A stretch of DNA of 64,000 nt. Source: Hygrophila difformis. Taxonomy: Eukaryota > Streptophyta > Magnoliopsida > Lamiales > Acanthaceae. Numbering within the stretch: the stretch's first letter is position 1; the number at the start of each line of letters is the position of its first letter. The notes under the pieces are model-generated. The model saw only the letters and a program-made list of their open reading frames with translations, searched no databases and was not told the origin of the DNA. Positions 13,101 to 24,736 of the stretch are shown in pieces. The DNA is taken from the NCBI GenBank assembly GCA_030278955.1, contig JAOANR010000005.1:7530394-7594393 (forward strand), in the 5' to 3' direction. A program made the translations under genes and the position numbers.

Positions 13101-16100
13101 GTATAAATTACCTGACATAGGAAACAATGCCCCGCGAATCCAGCAATCCATGAACTATCCTGACGGAAAATACTAACCCTGTAGCCCACCCCACTCCACT
13201 CACTAAACCATCACAGTTCATAACACATAAATACTGTAGCTAACACTTTCTTATTCTTCCCAACTTGGATTCATGAATCCACAATTTTTCTTCTTTTTTT
13301 TTTTTGGGATTTTTTTTAGTGAAATATAGGTGTTTGAAAGTTGAGAAAATATGAAGAAAATATGATTTTTAAAAAAGGTCAGAAAATATATCAAGATTTT
13401 TTTCATTTTATAGATCTAAAAAACATATGATCACCAATATTGTTATTTTATTTGTTTGAATTGGTGAGATTATTCAATTTAAATATTAAATGGGTAAAAA
13501 AACTATTGGCCACACTTCAATGCCCACCCGATCCTCGAGGGATTAGTCTTGGGTCCAATGAGGCCCGATGATACCCTGGTATTCACCTAAAAAATGTCAA
13601 CATGTAACTTATCTAATTTTTTGGATCCAAGATGTTGCCTCCAACGATTTTGAAATGTATCCTCTTTTTATATCTCCCCTCCGTCCACGTCCACTCTAAT
13701 GTGCCACGTTTCAATTGGGCACGGTGTTGAATGCATTTGTTTAACGGTTAATATATCAAAATGTATATAAGTAAAAAATATATAAAATATAGTATATTCT
13801 AAAACAATGTGATTAGACGAACTTATCAATACCCAACTCGACTGCACTTGTTTATTATATACTTGAAATAAACTGAATCAAAGTTAAACAATGAAAATTA
13901 TCAAACTGAAAGGTACCATTATAAACTGGACGGAGGAAGTATTTAATAGGTGTAGTTCTTACCTTGTGTTAACTAATTAATTACACGCCTTCTTCCATTT
14001 TAGACTGTGTGTTAACTGAAAGGTGTCATTGTAAATTGTGTCTCCAGTGTTGTTATTAAGTCTCTTTGGGGCCTCATGAGATGTTTCTTTGTGGCGTCCA
14101 CTACTCCACTCTAGCTTGAGGGGAATGTTGTGTTAAACTTTATATAGTTATCTTTTTGTGTTAGTGTAATTTGGCCAACCACATAGTTCAGCCCATATAT
14201 CTTCTAGATAGTTATCTGGAGTAGAGATGATTATTCATATTATTCAGAAAATAGAAAACATTTTCCTATCTTCAGTTATTAAATGCTTTATTATTCTGTT
14301 ATCGTCTATTAGATCTCAATGATCCGGCAATGCAGTTCGCCGTTGCTAGTTACCATGCTTCCTGAGCACATTGCAAGCAGTCTTTTTGATGCAAGAACTA
14401 TATGATGTGGAAAATACTTCCGAAAGTCTGTGTGGATAGGAACTCAAGAGAACAATGCTACTTGTTACTACAAGATTTTCAGCTTCAAATTATATAAACA
14501 CGACAATGAATTCAAAGTAAATTTCGAGCAAAGACAAAGTGAACTTACTCCCATCTTGTTGTATCCATGCTCATTACTACCTCGAATACTTCTTCACAGG
14601 TGGCCTCTACTACCCCTACAGCTTTCATTGCTCGACTACAGCTCTTTGGCTACATTTTGAGTTATACAAGGAATTAAAGTCAAAACCTTCAATATCTGCC
14701 TAATGTGTTTGTGTGCTTATTTTTAGAGAAAAACCACTCTAATGTTCTTACAATAAATTCCCCTTCAAGAATCCCCTCAAAGATCCGAAGCCCTACATTT
14801 TGCATAAGAAATTATTATCATAAGATTTATTTTCCACAACATATGCTTTACTCCCATAAGCAATTAATTCAAAGCAGTAGTGTCAGCATACCATTTTGGC
14901 ACTGAAGAAGACGCCAATACTTCCGAGAAGATACTTGGTTATTTGGATTCAAAGGATCCAAGTTTGAATCCAATTCTTTTGTCCAATCATAAACAAAATC
15001 AGGAGGATTTACTGCAATGACATGGTAAATATTTTTTTTTCAAAACATTTATAGCAAATCATCATATATCAAGAAAACTGGGAATCATGTGAGACCATTC
15101 ACTAGACTTGTTCTGCGCAACACATCTTGAGGACCTAAGACATCTTGAGGAGCTCTATTTTCATCCTCTGCAACACTACTCCTGCAGCAAAAGTATTGTC
15201 ACAAACTCATAGTAAAGTCAAGTACATTGAGTACTAATTTGTGACCACGTGCCGAAGTTGTTTGACAATTTGATTAGGATTGGATATTTTTTTGGTTGAA
15301 TAACCGGGTATCCCCAGGTCACATTGAACCCAAGAATAATCCCTCGAGGATCTGCATGGGTAATGAAGGGCACCTCTCCCAAAGCAATAAGAAATACATT
15401 TGGATATTACACTAGTAGGAAATCAATTAACATGAAAATTGATTAAATAGTATAGTTAAGTTTAACCATATATTACAGTAGAAAAGAAGCCATCATAGCA
15501 ACAAAATACATTTGGAAGAAAATCAAGTTCAAGATGAATCATAATAGCCAAAGGTGTGAAATTAAAGGCAATTAAGTAAAACTCCCTCACAGCGTACATT
15601 ATCCAGGCTAGGAAAAGGCATTGCCAAATTTTTTTGTAACCCCAGTTTACTTACTACAAGCAAATAATTGTAATTCACTTCCCATCAATGCCTAGGTTTC
15701 CTTAGTGTTAGTGTTTATCAATTACGTATATGTAGATATTGAGCACTTATACAAATGGACCATGTAAATACTTACTGGTTTTCTTGATCGGATGATTCAG
15801 TGGCAATGCTAGATTTATTTTCAAAAGAAGAGTAGTTATCACCAATAGAAGGTTTTGACTCTTGATGCTGCATATGACCAACATCATCAGTTAGCCAATT
15901 TAAGCAGGATTAAGCTAAATGTAACTTCATGGAGTGTATGAAATGCATGTCAATGGCCAAAAGTAATAAAATAACATCTAACAGCATGATATAACCTGAT
16001 CAATGACAGATTGAATTTTTTCTTTCCAAATGAGTGCTTCCTGAATATTGAAAGCTGCCATCTGAACAAAAAGTGCAAATACAGAATAGGATTAAGCACA

Positions 16101-17888
16101 GACACAGGAGTTTTTGAGAAAAAGAAATACAAGGCATTTCACACAGAATTAGAATGTGGTTTTTTACGTTCTCAGATTAAATTTTTCATTCAAAATGAGC
16201 AGTTCCTCTTCAATATTAAAAGATGCCAACTGAGCAACAAATGTGAACACATAATTACGTTGGCAAAAAAGTACTTAAGTACAATTAGGAGTAACCATTT
16301 GAACAAGCTCTTCTAATATATCCTTGAATTTTTGAAAAATTTAAGGCCAAAATACAATTAGGAGTAACCATAGGCAGAAAAGTAAAAACAGGAGGAGAAA
16401 ATGTACTTTGTCAAAAGACACAGAACCATCAAGAAAATTCAAATAGGCTAATGACATGAAAAGTAAACCCTCCATGAAAACAGTTTACCGCCACAAAAAC
16501 CTATAAATGTGAATCCTTAAGTTCAATGACCAGATATTATAATCATAGTTATTAATCCTCAAGTAAATCATTTATGAAAACATTTCAAAACTTCCAAGTG
16601 GATGCTACCAGAGTTCTTGACCTATATAATGTCAATGCTAGGCAGTGATGTTCGATTGTATCATCCACCTCCAAAAGCATGTCAACTCTAATGTGCATGA
16701 AAACATGAACAAAACATAAAGCAGTAAAATAATTAAGCATCTGATTTGTACATGGCACAAAATTAACATATTTAATGGAAATTAAAGTGTACGGAAAGGC
16801 ATCAATCCAAGATTAGATCGCTCCAATCAACCAAAAAGAATGTTACGCACCGTCATTGGATGTTGTTTCTGTTTCTTGCTGTAAACAGATAGAACATAAA
16901 CCATCTGCCAAAAATCAGAGTTTGTGAAGTATGTAATTAACTAGATGAAAATTCATCGTAGTTATGAGAATCAGGAAGAAGATAGTGCATAATGTCAAAA
17001 AACCTTGCAGCTAGCTAATAAAGCTCTATATTTACAAAAGTGTTCATCCGATAGAAATGATAAACCTAATCTTGTTTCGCTCATTATGAGAAATCTTGTT
17101 AAGACCAATAGAGAACTGGAGTTACTATTTCAAAATGGTAAAGAATTGACTTTGTTTTATATCCATTTAGAATCAACAGAGAGAAACAAATTTGTAACCT
17201 AGTAGTCACAAAGAAATTCACAATTTACAAGTCTACCTAGTTTGAGTATTGTATAGGATGCAATCAAGTGAACAGAATATAATATGGTAAGTAATAATGG
17301 CATCTCACATGTCCTTGTTGAGTCTTCAAGCCTCGGTCCTCCACTCTACAGTTTCCATCTAAATGAAGTGTCATGATGGGTACCTTTCCAAGTTTTTTTT
17401 TAAAAAAAAAAAAAAAAGAAAAAGAAAAGAAGAAAAAAAAAAGAAAAAGGAAAAAAGAAGACCATAAAATGGAGTTAGTAAACAATGACATTTCTTTCAT
17501 CGAATTTAATAGCTATGCAATACAGCAGATCCCAGCATTGAGAAAGAAAAAATAGAATGACCTATATAAGCATATGAGTAGAATCTGCAGTTAAAATGCA
17601 TTAGTGGTGAATATCTACTCAAAGTCATTACCATGCACATTTAGACGGCTAAGCTATTAATTTTATAAATAACTGATACTTCCAACTTCTAGTACAAAAA
17701 CTACATATATGGGAACAAAACAAGTTAAACATTTAGCGAATTACCGCATTGCTTTGGGGCTTCTTCTTGTAGTATGCTAACAATTGAGATTCAAGCATGA
17801 AGTACCGCATATGAATAAATGATTTCCCAATCTTTCTGCGTCCGTACCTCACCATCCATCCTTCATACACCACCACTTTATTCGACAT
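7175..17888 (-). CDS. EDR2: EDR2-like PH-START-DUF1336 protein
   Basis: I rebuilt 22 exons (minus order): 17745-17888, 17309-17383, 16851-16904, 15996-16061, 15776-15867, 15096-15181, 14892-15011, 14752-14792, 14549-14649, 12823-12918, 12144-12208, 11989-12060, 11701-11856, 9635-9870, 9504-9537, 9264-9412, 9076-9177, 8747-8791, 8523-8663, 7677-7772, 7433-7534, 7175-7327. All introns are GT-AG and phases agree, giving 2226 nt and 741 aa (Arabidopsis EDR2 is about 718). The product matches ENHANCED DISEASE RESISTANCE 2, a negative regulator of salicylate-linked cell death. The PH domain is about residues 1-113 (VVVYEGWMVRYGRRKIGKSF), START about 175-390 (FVWPRDLCYVRYWRRNDDGS), an acidic linker lies in exon 14 (DEYSDEDEDQFADFE), and DUF1336 is about 500-738 (VDGDDEFRNSRLKLIP). 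The start chosen is ATG 17886-17888, as in the family; an in-frame ATG at 17924 would add 12 residues. EDR2 versus its close paralogue EDR2L is not settled. Confidence 0.95.
13513..13595 (+). repeat. SINE 3' fragment in EDR2-like intron 9
   Basis: The stretch 'gatcctcgagggattagtct' followed by 'gggtccaatgaggcc' and '...tattcacctaaaaa' matches the 3' body of the SINE family seen complete at 36290-36478. The tRNA-like head is missing. Confidence 0.6.
13673..13939. mobile_element. Stowaway-like MITE in an EDR2-like intron
   Basis: The ends CTCCCCTCCGTCCACGTCCA and ...AACTGGACGGAGGAAG are inverted repeats with TA at the right end (13940-13941) and TA near the left end. The length of about 267 bp matches the other copies. 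It lies in the large intron between exons 9 and 10. Confidence 0.75.
15285..15410 (-). repeat. SINE fragment in EDR2-like intron 5
   Basis: 'ccgggtatccccaggtcaca' followed by 'gaacccaagaataatccctcgaggatctgc' and 'cctctcccaaagcaa' is the body of the same SINE family as 36290-36478, in minus orientation. The tRNA-related head is absent. Confidence 0.6.
16168..16229 (-). pseudogene. Decayed tandem duplicate of EDR2-like exon 4
   Basis: This 62-nt stretch, read on the minus strand, resembles functional exon 4 (15996-16061) across nearly its whole length, and its conceptual peptide LASFNIEEELLILNEK parallels MAAFNIQEALIWKEK. Acceptor-like CTCAG| and donor-like AAC|GTAAAA flank it, and the upstream intron sequence is also similar. 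The duplication therefore covered exon plus intron with an offset of about 168 bp. At 62 nt (not a multiple of three) its inclusion would break the frame. Confidence 0.75.
17269..17308. other. EDR2-like intron 2 start and adjacent low-complexity intron 1
   Basis: Intron 1 of the EDR2-like gene contains a long A-rich, A/G-only tract (about 17391-17459) beside the exon 2 acceptor. On the minus strand this is a T/C-rich polypyrimidine run immediately 5' of the splice site. It is simple sequence and not a gene. Confidence 0.5.
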
Positions 17889-18540
17889 CTCCACCCAATT
17901 TGCACCTGCTCCTCCAAGGTTCACAAAAATACTTTTCCCCTTTCTCTTAATAACAATGTTGGACTTCGCTCCTCAGAACTTCAAATAATTATCAAAAGCA
18001 TAATCTCAGAAACAAGGAACCTCAGAAACATTCTTCAATTCCAAAACTTATACAAAGTGGTAGCAAAATAATAACGAAAACACCCCCACCAAAAATTGCA
18101 CATTATTAATTCTATCGTGGTTCGTGATCAAACATGCATTCGAAGACCTCTGATCTTCTCCAACCGATCCCTGTAACATCAAGATTACCAAAATTTACAG
18201 CGCGATAATGATACAACACTGGATACACGTACACATACATGCACAAGAGCACGCGGAAGCACACATTGCATTGATATCGATATGCATCAACACGCATCTA
18301 AGAGAAACGAACCGAAAAATTGATCGTGCGTAGAAACAGATAAACAAACGAGAGCATATTTGAGATACGTCAATCGTCACGGCGGCATCATAATCAGGTG
18401 AATCATTGGGACAAATGCACCGGAAAAATAGAGAAAATCCGTTGGAGAAATGGATTTTGACGTGATGATTGCTTAGAGAATTGAAATGCTGTATTGAAAT
18501 TGAAAATAAAAAGGAAATCAAAAATAAAAATGTGAGCCGA

Positions 18541-18546
18541 TTTATA
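18541..18546 (-). promoter_or_regulatory. Putative TATA box of the EDR2-like gene
   Basis: TATAAA on the minus strand lies about 650 bp upstream of the start codon. Initiation about 30 bp downstream would give a long 5' leader. That leader may contain an intron, since a plausible acceptor GTTACAG|GGATC lies near 18170. This is inferred from motif and position only. Confidence 0.4.
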
Positions 18547-18685
18547 CGACGAACGTCATAGGTAACGTACGCCGTGAAGGGAAGTTCAGAAGAATTTCCA
18601 AAACATCCAAAAATTCAATTAATTTATAAATAAAATATGCTCTCCCAATATTATGCCAATCATTTTGGATTTGAGGTTTTAACTG

Positions 18686-19126
18686 TGTTATGAAAATCGG
18701 ATTAGTTTCCATCAAAATTATACCGGAATAATAGAGCTATTAATTAAATAATAAAAAAAAGAATAATAGAGCTATTAATGGAGGTTCAGCACAAATATGC
18801 CTACGTCCTCCAGGCCCCACCGAATTATTATTTCACTATGAAAAGAAAAGAATACTACAAACTGCTATAGGAAATAATCCTATACCACAAAACACTCTCA
18901 ACGAGAAACACTCACAAAGGCGAAAACAACAAGGAAATGATCAAAAGCAGGCTGGGTATTTGCCTTGCTTTTGCAATGCCTTGTTTTTTGTTGCTGGTGG
19001 TGTTCCTTCAATTGTAAAGTGGCCACCTATTTATAGCAATTGGGGAGCCGAATTCACCACAGGTGCACAGTTAAGTGGAAGCTTCAATATTCACATTTAG
19101 CCAATAATAAACAGCACCACCTAACA
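18686..19126 (-). repeat. Copia 3' LTR
   Basis: This LTR faces the EDR2-like gene in the same transcriptional direction and ends about 140 bp upstream of that gene's putative TATA box. Its own TATA-like motif (TATAAATAG, minus strand, 19027-19035) is retained. Compared with the other copy it has an internal duplication of 'aataatagagctattaat' at about 18728-18780. Confidence 0.88.
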
Positions 19127-19223
19127 AATATCCACCTTGGTGCGTCCCAAATTCCAATCATAGTATCTCCTCTCTCGTCACTAAATTCGGCATGACCTCC
19201 AAATGCGCTTTTCAGCGCCAACT

Positions 19224-21131
19224 TCAATCTCTCGAGACATTTATCCAGTTCAAACAATGTTCGAACTTGATACCTGTTACAGCCTTCGTCAACATGTCTG
19301 CAGGATTCTCGCTGGTCTTGATCTTTTGTACCTTGACTCCACATTCTTCAATTATTTCCCGCACAAAATGGTATCGTACGTCATTAGGCTTTGTTCTTGC
19401 ATGATATACATGATTCTTTGCTAGGTGAATAGCACTTTGACTGTCACAAAACACTATTACATGTTTATTACCAACTCCCAAGTCATTCAGCAATCCCTGT
19501 GACCAAATGGCTTCCTTAACAGCTTCTGTGATGGCCATGTATTATGCCTCAATTGTTGAAAAAGCAACGGTTGACTGTAAGGTAGACTCCAACTAACTGG
19601 TGCGTTTGCAAGAGTAAACACATATCCAGTAGTTGATCGATGTTTATCCAGATCTCTTGCATAATCTGAATCACAGTACCCAACTATATGTTGACCCGTA
19701 ACATTAGTCTTCTCAAACATCAATCCAATATCTAAGGATATACCTTTGAATCCATTTCACACCGTGCCAACGATCTTTACCCGGATCATGCATGTACCTG
19801 CTCACAACTCCAAGTGCATATGAAATGTCAGGCCTTGTACATACCATTGCATACATCAAGCTACCCATCGCATTTGAATAAGGAACTTTTGACATGTATT
19901 CTCGTTCCTCTCTTGTCTTCGGGCATTGTGAAGCACTAAGTTTGAAATGAGGAGCAAATGGTGTACTTATAGGTTTGGTTTTGTTTGTCATGCCAAACCG
20001 CTGGAGTATTTTCTCCAAATATTGCTTCTGAGTCAAACTCAGAGTGCCCCTCTTCCTGTCTCTTGTTATTTCCATACCGAGAATTTTCTTTGCTTCACTG
20101 AGATCTTTCGTTTCGAACTCCTTGCTGAGTTGGGACTTCAACCTGTTTATCTCTCCTCTATGTTTCGAAGCAATTAACATGTCATCTACATATAGAAGAA
20201 GATAAATGAAAGATCTATCATGTAGCTTACTGAAATATACACAATGATCAAAACTGCTCCTGGTGTATTTCTGACCAATCATGAATTGATCAAATCGCTT
20301 ATACCATTGCCTTGGTGATTGTTTCAATCCATAAAGCGATTTTTTCAACCTGCAAACCCAATCTTTTTTTTTTCCAGCAACTTCAAATCCTTCTGGTTGG
20401 GTCATGTAGATTTCCTCCTCCAAATCACCATATAAGAATGTCGTCTTTACATCCATTTGAACCAGTTTCAAATCAAACTGTGCTACCAAGGCCAACAAAA
20501 TACGAATGGATGAATGTTTTACAACATGGAAAAATACCTCACTGTAATCAATTCCCTCCTTTTGAGCATAGCCTTCCACTACCAATCTTGCCTTGTAGCG
20601 AACGTCATTCTTTTCTGGAAATTCCTCTTTCTGAGCATAGACCCACTTGCAACCAATTTCCTTCTTTCCCTCTGAAAGTTTAGCTAGCTTCCACGTGTGA
20701 TTTGCTTCAAGGGAATGCATTTCCTCGTCCATGGCTTTCTTCCACTTTTCTTTTTCCGGACTAATTTTTGCATCAAGAAAAGTTTGTGGTATACCTTCTT
20801 CAATAACAGGAAGTGCATAGGCCAACGTACTTTCCAATCGAGCAGGTCTCCGAATTTCTCTTCTTGGCCTCCTATTTACGATTGGTAAATCTTGTTGCTC
20901 CTGAGGTTCTTGGGTTAAAACCTCTCTTTCTCTGGGCTTTTCTTTGGTACTTTTACCATTGTCTTCTATTGGTTCACCATCTACCTCTCTGGTTATAGAT
21001 GTCCGAAACTCCACCTGTTGAGGATAATGCTCCACGTGCTGAGGAGTACTATCCGTCTGCTGTTTGGTTACCTTATTCAACATTATTGATTCGTTGAACG
21101 TAATATCCCTACTAAAGATCACCTTTTTCAT
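19224..21131 (-). pseudogene. Copia RT and RNase H region, frameshifted
   Basis: The reverse transcriptase region (19713-21131) contains QMDVKTTFLYGDLEEEIYM, SLYGLKQSPRQWYKRF and the catalytic YVDDMLIA. RNase H follows across at least two frame changes (19487-19723, 19224-19538) with GYCDSDYARDLDKHRSTTGY and DSQSAIHLAKN. Several indels break what would be one polyprotein, so the element cannot make its own enzymes from this copy. Confidence 0.92.
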
Positions 21132-21152
21132 CTCCGGGCACCATAGGCGATA

Positions 21153-22632
21153 TCATTTGACTCCAGAAGATATCCCTACGAAAATGGCTTTTCTCACCCT
21201 CGGATCCAACTTTGATTCTTTCACGTGATAGTAGGCAGCGGAGCCGAACACATGTAAAGAATTATAATCATTTGCAGGTTTGCCAAACCATGCCTCCAAA
21301 GGTGTCTTGCCTTTAAGTGCAGCTGATGGTAGTCGATTGATTAGATGGCTCGCATATATCACCGCTTCAGCCCAGAACTGCTTGCCCAAATTAGCATTAG
21401 ACAACATACACCAAACTTTCTCCAACAAGGTTCGGTTCATCCGTTCGGCCACCCCATTCTGTTGTGGCGCGCCCCGCACAGTGAAATGTCGGGAAATACC
21501 TTCATTCTTATACAAATCGAAAAGGCTCATTTCAATATTTTTTCGCCATTATCAGATCAAAGCACTTTAATCTTCCTCCCGGGGTGGTTCTCCACCATTT
21601 TCTTCCAAGCGAGGAATTTCCCAAATGCTTCATCTTTTGTTCGCATGGGATACAACCATACTCTCCGGGAAAAGTCATCAACAAACGTTACAAAATAGTG
21701 GTTTCCTCCCAGAGAAGTCGTCTTAGTAGGTCCCACACATCTAAGTGAATGTAATCCATAATGCCTTTAGTGTTATGGATTGTTGTTCCGAACTTCACCC
21801 GCGTTTGCTTTCCCAGAACACACTGCTCGCAAAATTCAAGTCTGCAAGTCTTTGTACCCTTTAATAATCCTTGCTTTGCCAGAGTCTGCAAGGATTTTTC
21901 CCCAGCATGCCCAAGCCTCATATGCCATAGCTTGGTCATCTCCTCTTCCTTGTCTGCTTCTGATAGTGCTGCTGCAATGCTAACCACTGTATTGCCCTGG
22001 AAGTGGTATAAGTTATTTTTTCTTATACCTTTCATGATGAAAAGTGCTCCCGAGATCACTTTCAGAATCCCATTCTGAATGCTGATGGAGTGGCCTTTAG
22101 CTTCCAAAGCTCCCACTAATATGAGATTATTGGCAAATTTTGGTATGTACCGAACTTCCGTCAGCACCCTGGTTGTTCCATCGTGGTTCTTCAGATATAT
22201 TGAGCCAACTCCTGCTATCTGGCAAGGTTCGTTATCGGCTAGGTAGACAACTCCACCTTCAACACTTTCAAAGTTGACAAACCACTTCTTCTTGGAACAC
22301 ATGTGGAATGAGCATCCTGAGTCTAGCAACCAGTCATTAGTGCATGTTACCGATGAGACACAAGCTAAAGAATACTCTGTCTCATCACTATCAGCAACAC
22401 AAGCCTCTGCTATCGCTTTCCCCTTTTTCTTTTGCAGCTTAGGACAATCTCTCTTCCAATGCCTTTTCACGTGACAAAAGATACATCCGTCTTTTGACAC
22501 TCTGCCTCTTGACCGGGATCTGCCTCTTCTGTCCGGCTTGTAGTTATGGCTAAGACCCTGAATGATATGGGCTTCACCAGTCGAACTCCTGTGTTCTAAC
22601 TTATCTTTCTTTTTGATCTCGTTAGAATACAA
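21153..22632 (-). pseudogene. Copia gag zinc knuckle, protease and integrase, frameshifted
   Basis: Reading leftward, the order is a CCHC knuckle (CIFCHVKRHWKRDC), a protease motif (WLLDSGCSFHM), the GAG-pre-integrase HHCC region (LWHMRLGHAG ... CEQCVLGKQ), and the integrase core end (GAPQQNGVAERMNRTLLE) in another frame from about 21530. The catalytic core between them is split by frameshifts near 21690 and 21530. Confidence 0.9.
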
Positions 22633-22854
22633 GGCAGTGTAACTTCTTTAAAGGAAATTGTTTCCTTTCCAGTCAGCATACTAATAATTATATGCTCGTA
22701 TTCATCGGGGAGCGAAGCTAACAGTGCGACGCCTTGTCAACGTCATCTATCTTCTCGTCGAGATTCAATAAATCGGTGACCAATGAATCAAATCTTGTAT
22801 TATGTTCATTCATCGTGGTACCGGGCAAATAATGGAATCGATACAGCTTCGTCT

Positions 22855-23022
22855 TCATGTAGAGCTTGGTATCCGTGCTCTTTTCATGAATTTATCCTCC
22901 AGTTCTTTCCACAGTCTGTGCGCCATCGTCTCTCTCATGAACGGATACTTCTGCTCATTTGAGAGACATAGCCGAATTGTACCACACGCAAGGCAGTTGA
23001 TCCTCGTCCAGTCTTTATCATC
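22855..23022 (-). pseudogene. Copia gag, distal segment
   Basis: Gag sequence with NCLACGTIRLCLSNEQKYPF and FMRETMAHRLWKELEDKFM. It continues the proximal gag segment at 24411-24612, from which it is separated by the solo LTR at 23028-24405. Further frameshifts lie between this segment and the zinc knuckle. Confidence 0.85.
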
Positions 23023-23027
23023 AACAC

Positions 23028-24405
23028 TGATATAGTGCATAAATTGTGACATGTTATTATGTTTAATTGATAAGCTAATGGTTTAATTGGTGGAAATTCT
23101 GCAATTATTTGCTAAAAATAAAGATTTTGAGTATATATGCTAAATTGTGATCTCATTCTATGATTCTATGCATTTTAATGTATTTTGTGTTGAGATTGCA
23201 TGTTTTTAGGTGTTTTTAGCAAGCCAAAGGCCAAAGGGACCAAGAAGAAGACAATTGGAGCTCTAAAACTCGGAAAACGGAAGACAAATGAGGAAAACAG
23301 CCCGGAACGCGCGCCCAACGCACGGTGCGAAGGTCGAACACGCGGATAGCGCGCGATCAGACGAATTGGCGCGCTCCCGGTGCATTTTTGATGAAAAACG
23401 CGCGCTCGTCTGCAAGCGCGTTTTCTGGTTTCACATTTTTTGCCATAAATAGCTCGTTTCACCTATGAAAATGCTCAGGATTCCGTTTACCATCTCCATA
23501 TATTATTCTACATATCTTTTTCATTCATTATCTGGATGCCCAAATCTTGATGAATCTTGGGATATGGTGCAAATCCTCTGTCTGGTTCATATCTTCTGCA
23601 AACCAGTCTATAAATAACACGACTTCAAACCAATTGAAGGGTTTCGAATCATTCAATAATCTCATAATACTTCATATCTTTTTCTTCCATCATCTGAGAA
23701 AAGAGAAGAGCAAGTTGAAGGCAATCCAGTGGAGATCTACACCGGAATTTCTTCACCAATTTTGTCACAGACTATGTTTTCTTTTACTATTCTTTTGCGT
23801 TCTTGTGATATTATGCTAGGCTAATCCCATCGTTTGGGGAAACCTAGATCGTGACATTGTTGATTTTTGCAGTGAGATCGAAAGGAGATATGAACTAGGG
23901 TTTTACATTGTTTAAGTGGTTGAAAAATACTTAAACAAAAATAATTGAACAAATTAATTCTAATAATTGGTAACTTGAAAAAGAGCCAAAATTATTAGAA
24001 CAAAACTTAGGATAATCACTAGCCGGAGGAATTGCATGTCATTAAAATCGGGAGGTTTGTAAATTGTGATAATTCTAAGTAGGCATATTAATTAATTAAA
24101 AATTGGATTTTTATATGCAATTGCAAAATTTGTCAACAATTGAAAGATCTAGGGATCACCGTTCATCATCTAGTGCATAAATCAATTATCTCTTTTGTTC
24201 ATTAATTGGAACTTTTTATTGTTTTGTTTTAATTAATTGCAATTTTAGGAACTTAGATAAACCAACTCTATTCGCATTTTAATTTTCTTCGCCACTTTAA
24301 TTTAATAAATTATAGCAATTCCCTGTTCCATGTGGATTCGACCCGGTTTCACCGGATATTACTTGAACCGTACACTAGGGTTGTGTTGGAAAATATTCCA
24401 CACCA
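23028..24405 (+). mobile_element. Solo LTR, probably Ty3/Gypsy (Tat/Ogre-like), inside Copia gag
   Basis: A 1378-bp insert starts TGATATAG and ends CCACACCA, flanked by the perfect 5-bp duplication AACAC (23023-23027 and 24406-24410). Skipping the insert plus one AACAC brings the two gag segments into one continuous frame. The content resembles Tat-lineage LTRs: a GC-rich block with repeated 'gcgcgc' motifs (about 23306-23420), a TATA-like CATAAATAG (23445-23453), and 'gtggattcgacccggtttca' near the 3' end. No primer site or internal domain is present, hence a solo LTR. Confidence 0.85.
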
Positions 24406-24410
24406 AACAC

Positions 24411-24612
24411 CATCTGGTTTGGTTTCTTCAATTGCCCCATCCAGCTGTTGCTGGTACAAGATGTCCAACTCCTCGCATTGCCACATACCAAAATTATTGA
24501 TACCGTTGAATTTTTCGACGTCAAAATTGGCATTTGAAACCATCGTCCGTAATGACGATGTCACCAACGTCTTCGAATCTAAAGTTGACGTTCCACCAGA
24601 CCTATCTGCCAT
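24411..24612 (-). pseudogene. Copia gag, proximal segment
   Basis: The start ATG is at 24610-24612 and the segment includes NFDVEKFNGINNFGMWQCE, the usual N-terminal gag signature of Copia elements. The open frame then runs into the solo LTR, where it is terminated. Confidence 0.85.
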
Positions 24613-24721
24613 TTCTACTTCAATGTTTAATTAATAGCTCATAAACGATTGCTCAACCGAGATGCATTTATGATGTGGAAGATCAGCTTAGCTGCGACCA
24701 CAGAGCATACCATGCAACCAA

Positions 24722-24734
24722 GGCTCTAATACCA
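24722..24734 (-). promoter_or_regulatory. Copia primer-binding site
   Basis: TGGTATTAGAGCC on the minus strand, two bases inside the 5' LTR. It is complementary to the 3' end of initiator tRNA-Met, with one change from the usual TGGTATCAGAGCC. Confidence 0.85.
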
Positions 24735-24736
24735 AT

